In this document: positions 44,906 through 53,911 of the stretch, piece after piece
Layout: every line of letters starts with the position of its first letter
How positions within the stretch are numbered: position 1 is the stretch's first letter
Made by a program: the position numbers and the translations under genes
The notes under the pieces: generated by a model
The model's database searches: none
Told to the model about the DNA's origin: nothing
The model's input: only the letters and a program-made list of their open reading frames with translations
Assembly: GCF_012276985.1 (NCBI RefSeq)
Contig: NZ_JAAXMM010000007.1
Span: forward strand, 186,001-250,000
Length of the DNA stretch: 64,000 nt
Origin: Agrobacterium sp. a22-2
Lineage (GTDB): Bacteria > Pseudomonadota > Alphaproteobacteria > Rhizobiales > Rhizobiaceae
Direction of reading: 5' to 3'

Positions 44906-47079
44906 CCCTGAAACGCACCACTGACCGTCCAAGGATTGATGCCCAAGAAAAAGTGCTCGGCCGCGCCCTCTATGCTGCCGATCAACCGTTTCCGGGTCTG
45001 CTGCATGCGATGACCGTGCCGGCGAAGATAGCCAAGGGGCAGATCCTGTCCATCGACACTGTCGCGGCCCTGAATGTTGCGGGCGTCGTACGCATCTTCA
45101 CGCATGAGGATTTTTCGCAGATCAAGACGACGCCCGCGGCCCGCGGCGCCTATGGTCAGCCCGGCAAAGGCCACCAGCCGATGACGGCGCCGCAGATACG
45201 TCATCGGGGCGAGCCGGTTGCCCTCGTGGTGGCCGAAACCTTGGAGGCGGCGATCGAAGCCGCAGAAGCCGTGACGGTGCATTATGCCGAAGAGCCTTTC
45301 AGCGCGCGGATGGAAGACGATGGCGCTAGCCCGGAGCCGGAGGCCAGCCAGCACGTGGCCGGGGATGCCAGGGCCGCCTTGTCCAGTGCCGCACATGTCA
45401 TCGACGTGGAATATTGGCATCCCCAGCAGCATCACAATCCGATCGAATTGATCTCGACCACAGCCGTGTTTGAGGACGGCATTCTGCAGATCTACGAGGG
45501 CACGCAGGCGGCAGCTGCCTTTGCCGGCGGGCTGGCCAGCATGATGGGACTGGAGCCGCAGATGCTTCGGGGCATCAGCCCATATACGGGTGGAGGATTC
45601 GGCCAGAAGAACGGGGCGCAGGAACAGAGCGTACTAGTGGCAAGTGCCGCTTTAATCCTTCGCCGCCCGGTCAAGCTTGTCATGCCGCGGGGCCAGTTGT
45701 TTCACACCGCGTCCTATCGCCCGCGGAGCCGGCATCGTGTGCAACTCGCAGCGGACGACAGCGGCAACCTGCTCGCCGGCATTTATGAATCGGTACAGCA
45801 GCACAGCCGATACGATGGCTTCAGCTGCGAAAACGGCGTGAATCCGCCACGCATGTATAACTATCGGACCTGGTCGGGTAGCGACCGCATCGTCCGGGTT
45901 GATACCCAGACGCCTGGACACCAGCGAGCGCCGCACGAGCAAGCCTCGAGCTATGCCACCGAATGCGCTCTTGACGAACTCGCCGAGGCGCTCGGCATGG
46001 ATCCTGTAGCGCTTCGCATTACCAACGACACGCAGCGCGATCCCATGACCGGCAAGCCCTTTTCCTCCCGCCATCTCGCGGAGTGCCTGCGGCGCGGTGC
46101 CGAATTGTTCGGCTGGGACCGGCGGGTGGCGCAGGCCGGCGTTCTGAGGACTGCGAACGGGGATTTTGTCGGTTTGGGCGTGGGCTGTGGCAACTATAAA
46201 GCCTCTATGTCACCGTCCGTCACCACACTTCGGCTTTCGGCGAGCGGAAGATGCGAGATCGCAACATCTGGCCACGAAATGGGTCAGGGGATACGCAGTG
46301 TCATTGCCGAGGAACTGATCGACGTGCTCGGTCTGGAGCCTGACAAGCTCGACATCAGGATCGGTGACACCGGCTATGCGCCGCAGCATCTCACCGCAGG
46401 CTCATGGGGCGTGGGCAGCGCTGCGCCGGCGGCCAGGGCCGCTGCGCTGAAACTGCGCGAGCAACTGGGGCTGCTGACCGGCGCTCCCCTGTCGGAAGAG
46501 CCTGTCCATGTCCAACTGGCGCGCACGCGCCGTCCCTCTCTGGAAGTCTCGATCGAGACCATACCGCTGGGCAAGGACCGACAGGTGCTCGACCAGATGC
46601 GCAAGGGTATCCCGGCAACCTCCGGCCCCGAATATCCCGACTTTCTGGCTTTCAGCTGGATCGCGCATTTTGCGGAAGTCCATGTCGAACCGTCAACGGG
46701 GCGCGTCCGTGTCAAGCGGTTTGTCAGCGTGGCCGACTGCGGACGGGTCATGAACCGCCGTACGGCGGAAAGCCAGGTCCGGGGTGGAGTCATATGGGGC
46801 ATCGGCGCTGCCCTGCGCGAGGCCGGTGAAACCGATCCACGCTACGGCGGCGTCCTCAACAACGACCTTGCCGAATATGTCGTGCCGGTCAACGCCGACA
46901 TTGGCGCGATCGATGTCGATTTTATTGAGGAGCCGGACACAAACCTCAATATATCCGGGGTCAAGGGGCTCGGAGAGGTGGCCATGGTCGGTGCGACGGC
47001 CGCCATCGTCAACGCCGTCTACAACGCGACCGGAAAGAGGATCCGGCATTTGCCGATCCGGATCGAGGATCTACTTTGA
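44902..47079 (+). CDS. PaoC-like molybdenum subunit
   Basis: A 725-residue molybdopterin-binding subunit starting at GTG in the PaoB stop. No leader of its own, so it would be exported with PaoA. Motifs: GGFGQKNGAQEQS, GHEMGQGIRSVIAEELID and KGLGEVAMVG near the C-terminus with the catalytic Glu at residue 692. PaoABC oxidises aromatic aldehydes in the periplasm of E. coli. The dedicated maturation chaperone PaoD/XdhC is not encoded nearby, so one must act from another locus. Confidence 0.92.
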   Translation: MTLKRTTDRPRIDAQEKVLGRALYAADQPFPGLLHAMTVPAKIAKGQILSIDTVAALNVAGVVRIFTHEDFSQIKTTPAARGAYGQPGKGHQPMTAPQIRHRGEPVALVVAETLEAAIEAAEAVTVHYAEEPFSARMEDDGASPEPEASQHVAGDARAALSSAAHVIDVEYWHPQQHHNPIELISTTAVFEDGILQIYEGTQAAAAFAGGLASMMGLEPQMLRGISPYTGGGFGQKNGAQEQSVLVASAALILRRPVKLVMPRGQLFHTASYRPRSRHRVQLAADDSGNLLAGIYESVQQHSRYDGFSCENGVNPPRMYNYRTWSGSDRIVRVDTQTPGHQRAPHEQASSYATECALDELAEALGMDPVALRITNDTQRDPMTGKPFSSRHLAECLRRGAELFGWDRRVAQAGVLRTANGDFVGLGVGCGNYKASMSPSVTTLRLSASGRCEIATSGHEMGQGIRSVIAEELIDVLGLEPDKLDIRIGDTGYAPQHLTAGSWGVGSAAPAARAAALKLREQLGLLTGAPLSEEPVHVQLARTRRPSLEVSIETIPLGKDRQVLDQMRKGIPATSGPEYPDFLAFSWIAHFAEVHVEPSTGRVRVKRFVSVADCGRVMNRRTAESQVRGGVIWGIGAALREAGETDPRYGGVLNNDLAEYVVPVNADIGAIDVDFIEEPDTNLNISGVKGLGEVAMVGATAAIVNAVYNATGKRIRHLPIRIEDLL

Positions 47080-47128
47080 AAGTCGCGCATCGACGACACT
47101 ATGTGGTGGGAAAAAGAGCCATTCCATT

Positions 47129-48034
47129 TCAGGGTCTGGCCTGCCAGTCGTAGCGTTTCATATAATCGAGAAAAGCCCGCATGGCTGCACTCGGCAGGCG
47201 GCGATTGGGGTAATACAGAAACCAGTGCGGCAAGGTGGGGCTCCAGTCCGCCAGAAGCTCCACCAGCCGGCCGTCATGGATCAGAGGCTTTGCGTAGTCG
47301 TCCAGGACATGGGCGATGCCCCTCCCCGCCAAGGCCGCCTGAAGCTCGTTGCTCACCGCACTGACGGTCAGGCGTCCAGCAGGTGTCACCTCCAGCTCTT
47401 CGTCCCCGTGGACAAATCGCCACGTGACGAGGGTGCCGCCGGGAAATCGACGCTTGATGCAGTCGTGACCGACGAGGTCATGGGGCGTCTCCGGTGCGCC
47501 TTCTCTTTCGATGTAGTTTGGCGAGGCAACGATCGCATATCTAAGCGATGGTCCCAATGGGACGGCGATCATGTCCTGCGCCAATTGCTGGCCGAACCTG
47601 ACGCCTGCGTCGAAACCCTGCGCTACGATGTCGATCACCGCCGCATCGCTGATGATCTCAATCTTCACGTCGCGATAGGTTTCCATGAAGCCGAATACGA
47701 GGGGACAAAGGAGATGATCGACGGCAGGAGCCGGCGCATTGATCCGCAACGTTCCGGACGGACTGTCTCTGAGCTCATCGACCTCGGCGATGGCGAGCTG
47801 GATGTCGCTCAGGGCCGGTGCGAGACGATCCAGAAGGCGCTGCCCAGCCTCCGTCGGCGATACACTTCTCGTCGTTCGGTTGAGCAGGCGAATGCCGAGC
47901 GACTCTTCCAGCGCGTTGATGGTCTGGCTCAAGGCTGATGACGAAACGCCGCGCTCAAGTGCGGCGGCACGAAAGCCACCACAGCGGACGATGGCTGCGA
48001 AAACATCGAAACTATCAAGTCGAATTGAGCCCAT
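47129..48034 (-). CDS. LysR-family regulator of the metallohydrolase/AKR operon
   Basis: A 301-residue LysR protein: helix-turn-helix in FDVFAAIVRCGGFRAAALERG and SSSALSQTINALEESLG, then an inducer domain (VKIEIISDAAVID, DAGVRFG, GLEVTP-like region). Start set at ATG 48034 (AAGGCAGA upstream); the longer frame would run through the divergent promoter. A dyad at 48050-48060 fits its own box. A decayed copy of its inducer domain lies at 60733-61125. Confidence 0.9.
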   Translation of the reverse strand: MGSIRLDSFDVFAAIVRCGGFRAAALERGVSSSALSQTINALEESLGIRLLNRTTRSVSPTEAGQRLLDRLAPALSDIQLAIAEVDELRDSPSGTLRINAPAPAVDHLLCPLVFGFMETYRDVKIEIISDAAVIDIVAQGFDAGVRFGQQLAQDMIAVPLGPSLRYAIVASPNYIEREGAPETPHDLVGHDCIKRRFPGGTLVTWRFVHGDEELEVTPAGRLTVSAVSNELQAALAGRGIAHVLDDYAKPLIHDGRLVELLADWSPTLPHWFLYYPNRRLPSAAMRAFLDYMKRYDWQARP

Positions 48035-48049
48035 TGCGAAGTCTGCCTT

Positions 48050-48060
48050 ATCAAGCTGAT
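48050..48060. promoter_or_regulatory. Candidate LysR box upstream of the metallohydrolase gene
   Basis: ATCAAGCTGAT (arms ATCA and TGAT) lies in the 127-base divergent region, 16 bases upstream of the lysR start. A second CTTATCAGC motif follows at about 48074. Fits LysR autoregulation, but not proven. Confidence 0.4.
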
Positions 48061-48161
48061 CAAATTTGTATCGCTTATCAGCGCGGATGGCGGATGTCAT
48101 GATGAATTTGAAATGGCGCCAGCGCACCTTGCTGGTCCGGAACAGTTTGAGAGGACTCCCA

Positions 48162-49154
48162 ATGAACGCGTTCACCCTTAAAAGACGAGCTGCCATGCTC
48201 TCGGCAGTCGTCGGCGCATCCAGCCTGTTCGTTGCCGGTCGTAATGGCGGCGGTATCGCAAATGCCCAGGCGACAACAGCTGTCAGCGCAAATGCCGGTC
48301 ACTACCGTTTCCGCGTCGGCGAGATCAACGCGACGGTGTTGAGCGACGGCGTGATCGGCAGTCCGCCCCGGATCTATGCAAGCGATGCGCCGGAAGCCGA
48401 GCTTCAAGACGTGCTGCGACAGGCATTCTTGCCGACAGACCACATGGAGCTCAACCTCAACACCCTTCTGATCGAGACCGAAGGCCGGCGGATTCTCATC
48501 GAAGCCGGCGCCGGCGGTACGATGGGTCCGAATGGCGGCCGGATCTTCCAAAATCTGGCAGCGATCGGACTTGGCGCCGAGGACATCGACACCATCGTCA
48601 TCTCGCACACCCATCCAGACCATGTCGGCAACCTCAGAACCGCGGATGGCGGTAAAGCTTTCCCCCGCGCCACGGTTTTCCTGCCGAAGGCGGACTGGGA
48701 TTTCTTTGTCCTTACCGATCCCGATCTGTCCTACATGCCGGTCCCGGAGGAATTCCGTCTGCGTTTTGCTGCCGCCATCAAGAGCAGCCTTGAGCCGGTC
48801 AGGAACGATGTCGAATTGTATGAAGCCGGCGCCGAGATCGTTCCGGGTCTCACGACGATCGTCGCCTCCGGCCACACGCCCGGCATGGCGACCTTCCTTA
48901 TCCATTCCGGTAACGACCAGTTGCTGCTGACCGCCGACCTTGCCTACCACCCGGTCGTCAACGTCGACAGACCCTGGCTTCCGGGCCCGGATCGCGACAA
49001 GGAGACGGCGCTCGCATCTCGTCGCCGCATCTTCGACAGGGCCGCTGCCGATCGCATTCCGGTGCTCGGCTTCCACTTTCCGTTTCCGGGCCTTGGCCGG
49101 ATGCTGAAGACCGATGGCGGTTACGCCTGGGTCCCTGCCAACTGGCAATTCTGA
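48162..49154 (+). CDS. Exported metallo-beta-lactamase-fold hydrolase
   Basis: A 330-residue MBL-fold protein. Leader with LKRRAAMLSAVVGAS and cleavage near NAQA suggests export, possibly by Tat. Zinc motif HTHPDH at 149-154, a later SGHTPGMA histidine and LTADLAYH supply the remaining ligands. Typical of quorum-lactonase-like and detoxifying hydrolases, but the substrate cannot be told. Start at 48162 behind GAGAGGAC. First gene of a unit with the aldo/keto reductase and dioxygenase-like genes. Confidence 0.88.
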   Translation: MNAFTLKRRAAMLSAVVGASSLFVAGRNGGGIANAQATTAVSANAGHYRFRVGEINATVLSDGVIGSPPRIYASDAPEAELQDVLRQAFLPTDHMELNLNTLLIETEGRRILIEAGAGGTMGPNGGRIFQNLAAIGLGAEDIDTIVISHTHPDHVGNLRTADGGKAFPRATVFLPKADWDFFVLTDPDLSYMPVPEEFRLRFAAAIKSSLEPVRNDVELYEAGAEIVPGLTTIVASGHTPGMATFLIHSGNDQLLLTADLAYHPVVNVDRPWLPGPDRDKETALASRRRIFDRAAADRIPVLGFHFPFPGLGRMLKTDGGYAWVPANWQF

Positions 49155-49183
49155 ATTCAACATAGGCGAACAGGAGAGCTCTC

Positions 49184-50272
49184 ATGGACCAGTCGAAGAT
49201 CAATCGTCGCGGCTTTCTCGGAACAATGGGTGCGGCGGCAACCGGGCTGGCGCTCGCCGCCCAGACCACCGCAACCGCACAGGCCCAGGATACCACTGCC
49301 GCGTCGCCTGCCCCGGCATCCAACCCGGATGTGCTGACCCGTACATTGCCGCGCACCGGTGAAACGGTGACGACCCTCGGTCTCGGCACGTTCCTGACCT
49401 TTGACCTGAAGCCGGGCGATCGCCGTGACGACCTCCGGCAGGTCTTCGAGCGGTATGTGGCGGCCGGCGGTCGCGTGGTCGACACCTCGCCGCTTTATGG
49501 CTCCGCCGAAGTGAGCGTCGGCCAGTTCATGGGCGAGTTTTCCGGATCGGACCAGATGTTCCTTGCCAACAAAGTCTGGGCCACGGGTGAATATCTTGGC
49601 GACGAAAGCCATGCGGTGGAGAGCTTCCGGCAGTCGCGATTGCGCACTTGGCGCGACACGATCAATCTCATGCAGTGCCACAGCATCACCAATGCACCTG
49701 TCATCATACCGCTGATGAAGTCGTGGAAGCAGGACGGCATGATACGCCATGTCGGCGTGACCCATCACGAATCCTCAGCGCAAGACCAGTTGACGGCCAT
49801 CGTGGAGCGCGGCGATGTCGACTTCGTCCAGACCAACTACTCGATCTTCAACCGTGACGCCGAACGGCGCTTGTTGCCGGCGGCAGCCGACAAGGGCGTG
49901 GGCGTTTTGATCAATCTGCCTCTTGAAAAGGCGCGTCTGATCAAGGTGGTGGAAGGCCATTCTCTTCCAGATTTTGCGCAGGAATTTGGTGCGACGAGCT
50001 GGGCTCAGTTCTTCCTGAAATGGGTCATGGCGCATCCGGCAGTTTCAAGCGTGCTGTGCGGCACGTCGAACCCCGATCATATGAGCGACAACGTCCGGGC
50101 CATGACCGGCCCGCTTCCCGACGAGCGCATGCGCCAGCGCATGGTCACCCATATGGAAGCCATTCCGGGTTTCGGCTCAATCGCGACCATGCCGTGGTAT
50201 CCCGGCAAGGAGAAGATGTATTCCGGTCTCATCAAGGAGGCTCAGGCGAACGCCGCCAGCCGGCTGCGATAG
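49184..50272 (+). CDS. Aldo/keto reductase with twin-arginine leader
   Basis: A 362-residue aldo/keto reductase. The leader INRRGFLGTMGAAATG followed by an Ala-rich stretch to TAQAQ is a Tat signal, so the folded enzyme with cofactor is exported. The catalytic tetrad is intact: D100, Y105, K130 and H166 (VVDTSPLYG, LANKVW, MQCHS). Export of an NADPH-type reductase is unusual and suggests either a bound cofactor or a role in repair. Cotranscribed with the upstream hydrolase (29-base gap). Confidence 0.88.
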   Translation: MDQSKINRRGFLGTMGAAATGLALAAQTTATAQAQDTTAASPAPASNPDVLTRTLPRTGETVTTLGLGTFLTFDLKPGDRRDDLRQVFERYVAAGGRVVDTSPLYGSAEVSVGQFMGEFSGSDQMFLANKVWATGEYLGDESHAVESFRQSRLRTWRDTINLMQCHSITNAPVIIPLMKSWKQDGMIRHVGVTHHESSAQDQLTAIVERGDVDFVQTNYSIFNRDAERRLLPAAADKGVGVLINLPLEKARLIKVVEGHSLPDFAQEFGATSWAQFFLKWVMAHPAVSSVLCGTSNPDHMSDNVRAMTGPLPDERMRQRMVTHMEAIPGFGSIATMPWYPGKEKMYSGLIKEAQANAASRLR

Positions 50273-50321
50273 TCGCCGTCGACCACCGCAGCTCCAAGAG
50301 TTCGAAACCCGGGAGATTACC

Positions 50322-50906
50322 TTGCCCTCCACACGACGCTATCTTCTGACCGCTTTCCTGTCGCTGCCTCTGCTGGATGCCGCCAAAATGCGGGCGTTTG
50401 CGCAGGCCACGCCGCAACTGGCTCTGACCCCGTCCTGTGACGACGGGGACGAACTCACTCTCGAAAGGGAAGCTGGTCCGTTCTTCAAACCGAATTCGCC
50501 GCTCAATCGCGATCTCCACCCGGACGCAAGCGATGGCGAACGGATCACCGTGGCGGGCTTCGTCTTCGACAACCGCTGCCGGCCTTTGGCCGGCAGCCTC
50601 GTCGAGATCTGGCATGCGGATGAACACGGAGACTATGATCGGGACGGCTTGCGCCTGCGCGGACATCAGTTTGCCGACGCGCAGGGACGCTGGTGGTTCA
50701 ACACGATCGTGCCGGCGCTTTACCCCGGCCGTACCCGCCATTTCCACTTCAAGGTTCAGCGCTCCGGCGGCCGTCTCCTTACCACCCAGCTCTATTTTCC
50801 CGGGGAACAGAAAAATGTCGGGGATTGGCTATTCCACGACTCCTTGCTGCTGGAAATGGAGAAGACCAAGGACGGCCTGTTTGGACGCTTCGACTTCGTG
50901 ATTTAA
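50322..50906 (+). CDS. Intradiol ring-cleavage dioxygenase-like exported protein
   Basis: A 194-residue protein of the protocatechuate/catechol dioxygenase fold. Leader TRRYLLTAFLSLPLL with cleavage near FAQA. Ligand residues for ferric iron are all present: Y105 (in HGDYD), Y134 (LYPGR), H140 and H142 (RHFHF). TTG start with GGGAGA upstream. Shorter than cytosolic intradiol enzymes and exported, as in other bacterial periplasmic members; acts perhaps on an aromatic diol. Last gene of the LysR-linked unit. Confidence 0.85.
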   Translation: MPSTRRYLLTAFLSLPLLDAAKMRAFAQATPQLALTPSCDDGDELTLEREAGPFFKPNSPLNRDLHPDASDGERITVAGFVFDNRCRPLAGSLVEIWHADEHGDYDRDGLRLRGHQFADAQGRWWFNTIVPALYPGRTRHFHFKVQRSGGRLLTTQLYFPGEQKNVGDWLFHDSLLLEMEKTKDGLFGRFDFVI

Positions 50907-51119
50907 TGTGTCGAACAGGCGTTGTTCGGCCCCATATTGGCCCGTGGCGCCGCGTAAACCGCCGACGATAACCTGAAGGGGCTGCGTCAGGAACGAGGCT
51001 GAAGGCATCAAATCCGAGTTGATTGCCATAGCTCGAAAAGGGCAGACAAGGACCCGCAGGTTTACGATATGAGGATCTCTGCGATGCCCATCGGGCAAAC
51101 GCAGAGCCCTTGGGTTTGC
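50907..51119. other. 213-base convergent intergenic region
   Basis: Separates the convergent dioxygenase-like and methyltransferase genes. No strong hairpin or coding sequence was recognised. Confidence 0.4.
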
Positions 51120-52664
51120 TTAGAGGGTAATCTGCAGGTTGCGGATCGTTGGTAGCCGATGGCGTGCAAATTCCTCTGCTATCAGCAGCAATTCCTCCTG
51201 ATTTTCTTGGTCGGCCATCAACATTTTCCCGTCTTTGAGGAGACGATGGCCCTGCGGGGCGAGAATGCGCCAGGCGTCCGATGCCCAATCCGCCGGCAAT
51301 TCTTTGCCCTTGTTGATCGCCAGCATGAAAAGGCGGTCCGCCCGGTTGATCGCCAATCCTCCGCCTGTGACGGGCGAGGCCAGGAATTGGTGGTCTTCGC
51401 TGTTTTCCGCATGCTTGCAAACGGCAAGATTGAAGAGCCTGCAGCTTTCGATCCGAGCGTCCTTGTTCTGGTCTGGAAGACAGGGCTGAAGAAAATTCGC
51501 GCCGACCAGCACGGTGATCGCCTGGGTGATCTGTCGCCAATTTGCCCTCTCCAGCGTGTTGCTCTCAAGCAGCCCGCGGGTGGATACCTGCCCCTGTGAG
51601 AAAGCTTTGATCAACGCGGGATATGGGGGGACCTTCAGATCGATCTCTCCCATCCGCGTCTTGATGGCTGGCGGAGTTTTCTCGGCAGGCATGGATAACG
51701 CGAAACGCATGTCGAGCCATACACCGGCGGCACTGCGGTCCGTGTGTTCAACCCGGCCCTTACAGAACAGGTCGGTACGGAACAATTGGTTTACGACAAA
51801 ATCGCGAAGTCCTTCCCGTCGTATCGGGTCGCTTTCCGCATCGAGAACCTTGCGCTGCTCTTCCGACAGCGAAATGTCATCGAACTGGTCGAGCAAATTC
51901 AGCGAACCGACGAAGGAGAGCTTTGCCTCTGCGAGCTCAGCGGCAACATCCTCGAAATAGAACGGCGTCCAGTCCCGATTGAAATATTCATGTGCCAGAT
52001 AGTTGCGCGCCATGGTCGTCATGCTTTTGAGCCGGGCACTTGCCGCCACATGCACCTTGAAAAAGTCGGACTTCACCTCGGCCAGCGATGTCACAAGGGT
52101 AAGCGCATCATCAATGCGCGGCGCCAGCGGTCCCGACGTCCTTGCAGCCCGATCCACCAGCAGGCGACGCAGCGGCAAGGTCACAGCCCAGCCCGGCATG
52201 GCATTGTAGCTGACATAGACGAGTCCGCCGGGTTTGAGTTTTGCCGAGAGAAAATCGACGATATGCCTGCGATTTTCTTCGGAAACCCAGGTCAGGACGC
52301 CGTGCAAGACGATAATGTCGAAACCTTCGGGCAGGCCCTGGCATGACAGAAAATCCGCAAAAGCGTTTTCGTAGAAGCGCACATTCGTCAGCTTGGCATC
52401 GGATGCCAGATTGCGGGCATTGGCGATATGCGCCGGATTAAAATCCATCGCATGGAACCGCATCTGGGGATTGGCGGCCGCAAGCAAGTTTGTCGAAAAG
52501 CCTTGGCCGCAACCCAGTTCGCAATATTCCAGTGGGGACTGGGACAAGTCGAACTTTTGACCGCGGGAGAGCGCTGCAAAGTTTAAAATAGAGGGTGTGA
52601 GCTGTCGGTAAAAACCATGGGTGTACGATAATTCGTCAATATATCCAGAATGCCAGTTAGCCAA
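51120..52664 (-). CDS. SAM methyltransferase with regulatory domain (paralog 2)
   Basis: A 514-residue paralog of the protein at 37063: same start MANWHSGYIDELSYTHGFY, motif I YCELGCGQGFSTNLLAAANP, VLHGVLTWVSEENR, LKPGGLVYVSYN, and the regulatory domain after about residue 215. The C-terminal half has the same SPVTGGGL stretch as its partner. TTG start. No adjacent partner gene on its strand, so it may be monocistronic. Confidence 0.83.
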   Translation of the reverse strand: MANWHSGYIDELSYTHGFYRQLTPSILNFAALSRGQKFDLSQSPLEYCELGCGQGFSTNLLAAANPQMRFHAMDFNPAHIANARNLASDAKLTNVRFYENAFADFLSCQGLPEGFDIIVLHGVLTWVSEENRRHIVDFLSAKLKPGGLVYVSYNAMPGWAVTLPLRRLLVDRAARTSGPLAPRIDDALTLVTSLAEVKSDFFKVHVAASARLKSMTTMARNYLAHEYFNRDWTPFYFEDVAAELAEAKLSFVGSLNLLDQFDDISLSEEQRKVLDAESDPIRREGLRDFVVNQLFRTDLFCKGRVEHTDRSAAGVWLDMRFALSMPAEKTPPAIKTRMGEIDLKVPPYPALIKAFSQGQVSTRGLLESNTLERANWRQITQAITVLVGANFLQPCLPDQNKDARIESCRLFNLAVCKHAENSEDHQFLASPVTGGGLAINRADRLFMLAINKGKELPADWASDAWRILAPQGHRLLKDGKMLMADQENQEELLLIAEEFARHRLPTIRNLQITL

Positions 52665-52856
52665 TGTCAGCCGCCATTGTTAGGTGTTCCCGTTGCGGGT
52701 TGGTACCACCGCTGAACGCGCTCGTGGCAGATGTTGCACGACCCCGTTGTCAGACATTCCAACCCATACAAAATCTAGAACCGGACGCATCTGAGGGGTA
52801 TGCCTAAACCCTCAAACTATCTGCCCAATTCTCCAGCGATTCTTTGGTTTTCGTCG
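52665..52856. other. 192-base intergenic region upstream of methyltransferase 2
   Basis: Probably the promoter region of the leftward methyltransferase gene. Nothing specific recognised. Confidence 0.35.
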
Positions 52857-53330
52857 TTAAATGAACGCAATCCAACGGCCTGAGAAGATGGCACTGACCC
52901 AAACAGCGAGAGACAGGGCGGCCGCGATACGACCGCGTGACGTATCGAGCACACGCCGTATATCGGCAGCGCCTGCAGCAGCGCGAAGAAGCACTGCATT
53001 CGTCCCGGCAACCAAGAGGATTGCCATCTTTGTCAGAAAGGCTGGATTGGAAGCGTAGTGATCAATTTGCACGGAGACCAGGAGCAGACCCGTTGACGCC
53101 GCGACAGCGAATCCAACCAAGGCCATACGCATGAGGTCCGACAATGCCTCGTCCAGTTTTGCACTCAACACGCCCAGAAGGCGAAGATCGACGATGGCGA
53201 TTGAGCCTACGAGAAGTGCGATTCCGAGAATGTGCAGCGCCGAGATGGCGGGATAGAGGCCGGGTATCGTGACGATCATGCGAACCAACGGTATAGTCTC
53301 TATCCACTCGAATGCCTCGGTCAGTTGCAT
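52857..53330 (-). CDS. Four-helix membrane protein (DUF6644-like)
   Basis: A 157-residue integral membrane protein with four hydrophobic segments (LYPAISALHILGIALLVGSI, then MALVGFAVAASTGLLLVS, MAILLVAGTNAVLL, and a last helix near the C-terminus). A His in the first helix (ALHIL) and the HY pair in a loop could bind heme, as in cytochrome-b-like small proteins, but this is inference. Overlaps the exported-protein gene at 53321-53791 by 10 bases, so both form one operon. Confidence 0.7.
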   Translation of the reverse strand: MQLTEAFEWIETIPLVRMIVTIPGLYPAISALHILGIALLVGSIAIVDLRLLGVLSAKLDEALSDLMRMALVGFAVAASTGLLLVSVQIDHYASNPAFLTKMAILLVAGTNAVLLRAAAGAADIRRVLDTSRGRIAAALSLAVWVSAIFSGRWIAFI

Positions 53331-53791
53331 CCATCTACCCCCGGAGCCCAGTCCCCGGTGTACGACACCACCTCACCAGTCGACAATCGCAGCCATGTGC
53401 TGCGCAGCTGATGCGGAGCCAAGCAGTTGCGAAGGGCGACAATCGTGACGCGATCCCCAACGCTTAACTTGTCAGCGAGATCATAGAATAGGCGCACGGG
53501 CGAAAGCTCGATGTCACGTTCGGTGCCCAGGTCGTCCGCCCGGGCTGTCAGCGGTCCGAAATATTCCTCAGGTCTTCCAAGCTTCAGGTCAGGAATCTCC
53601 CCGGATTCCACCCGCACGGTAAAAACCGGATGGGGCGGAGCAAACGTCGCCGCCGTGATGGTCCCGTGCAACATGATGGGCGAAGACGCATCATATTTAC
53701 CGGTAACACCGTGGTGCGCCTGTACGATCCCGGTGAGGGCCAACAGACTACCAACAGTTCCCAGCCAAATCAGGCGAGAGAATTTGAGCAT
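53321..53791 (-). CDS. DUF6152-like exported small protein
   Basis: A 156-residue protein with a signal peptide ending at VQAHHG, the usual start of DUF6152-type proteins (HHG after the leader), then GTITAATFAPPHPVF. Compact beta-rich mature part with two cysteines (in RNCLAPHQ and at the C-terminus). Function unknown; the partner gene encodes a small membrane protein. Divergent from the AraC regulator at 53912. GTG at 53794 is an alternative start. Confidence 0.7.
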   Translation of the reverse strand: MLKFSRLIWLGTVGSLLALTGIVQAHHGVTGKYDASSPIMLHGTITAATFAPPHPVFTVRVESGEIPDLKLGRPEEYFGPLTARADDLGTERDIELSPVRLFYDLADKLSVGDRVTIVALRNCLAPHQLRSTWLRLSTGEVVSYTGDWAPGVDGCN

Positions 53792-53911
53792 CACGCCAGC
53801 CTTTCATTTTTGTGATTTTGAACTCTTGGTGTGTGCCTTGACGATACGGCCGCTTTCCAGCACGGTCCATGCGCTATCATCCGTGATATCTTTGTCATCG
53901 TACGGAAGCCT

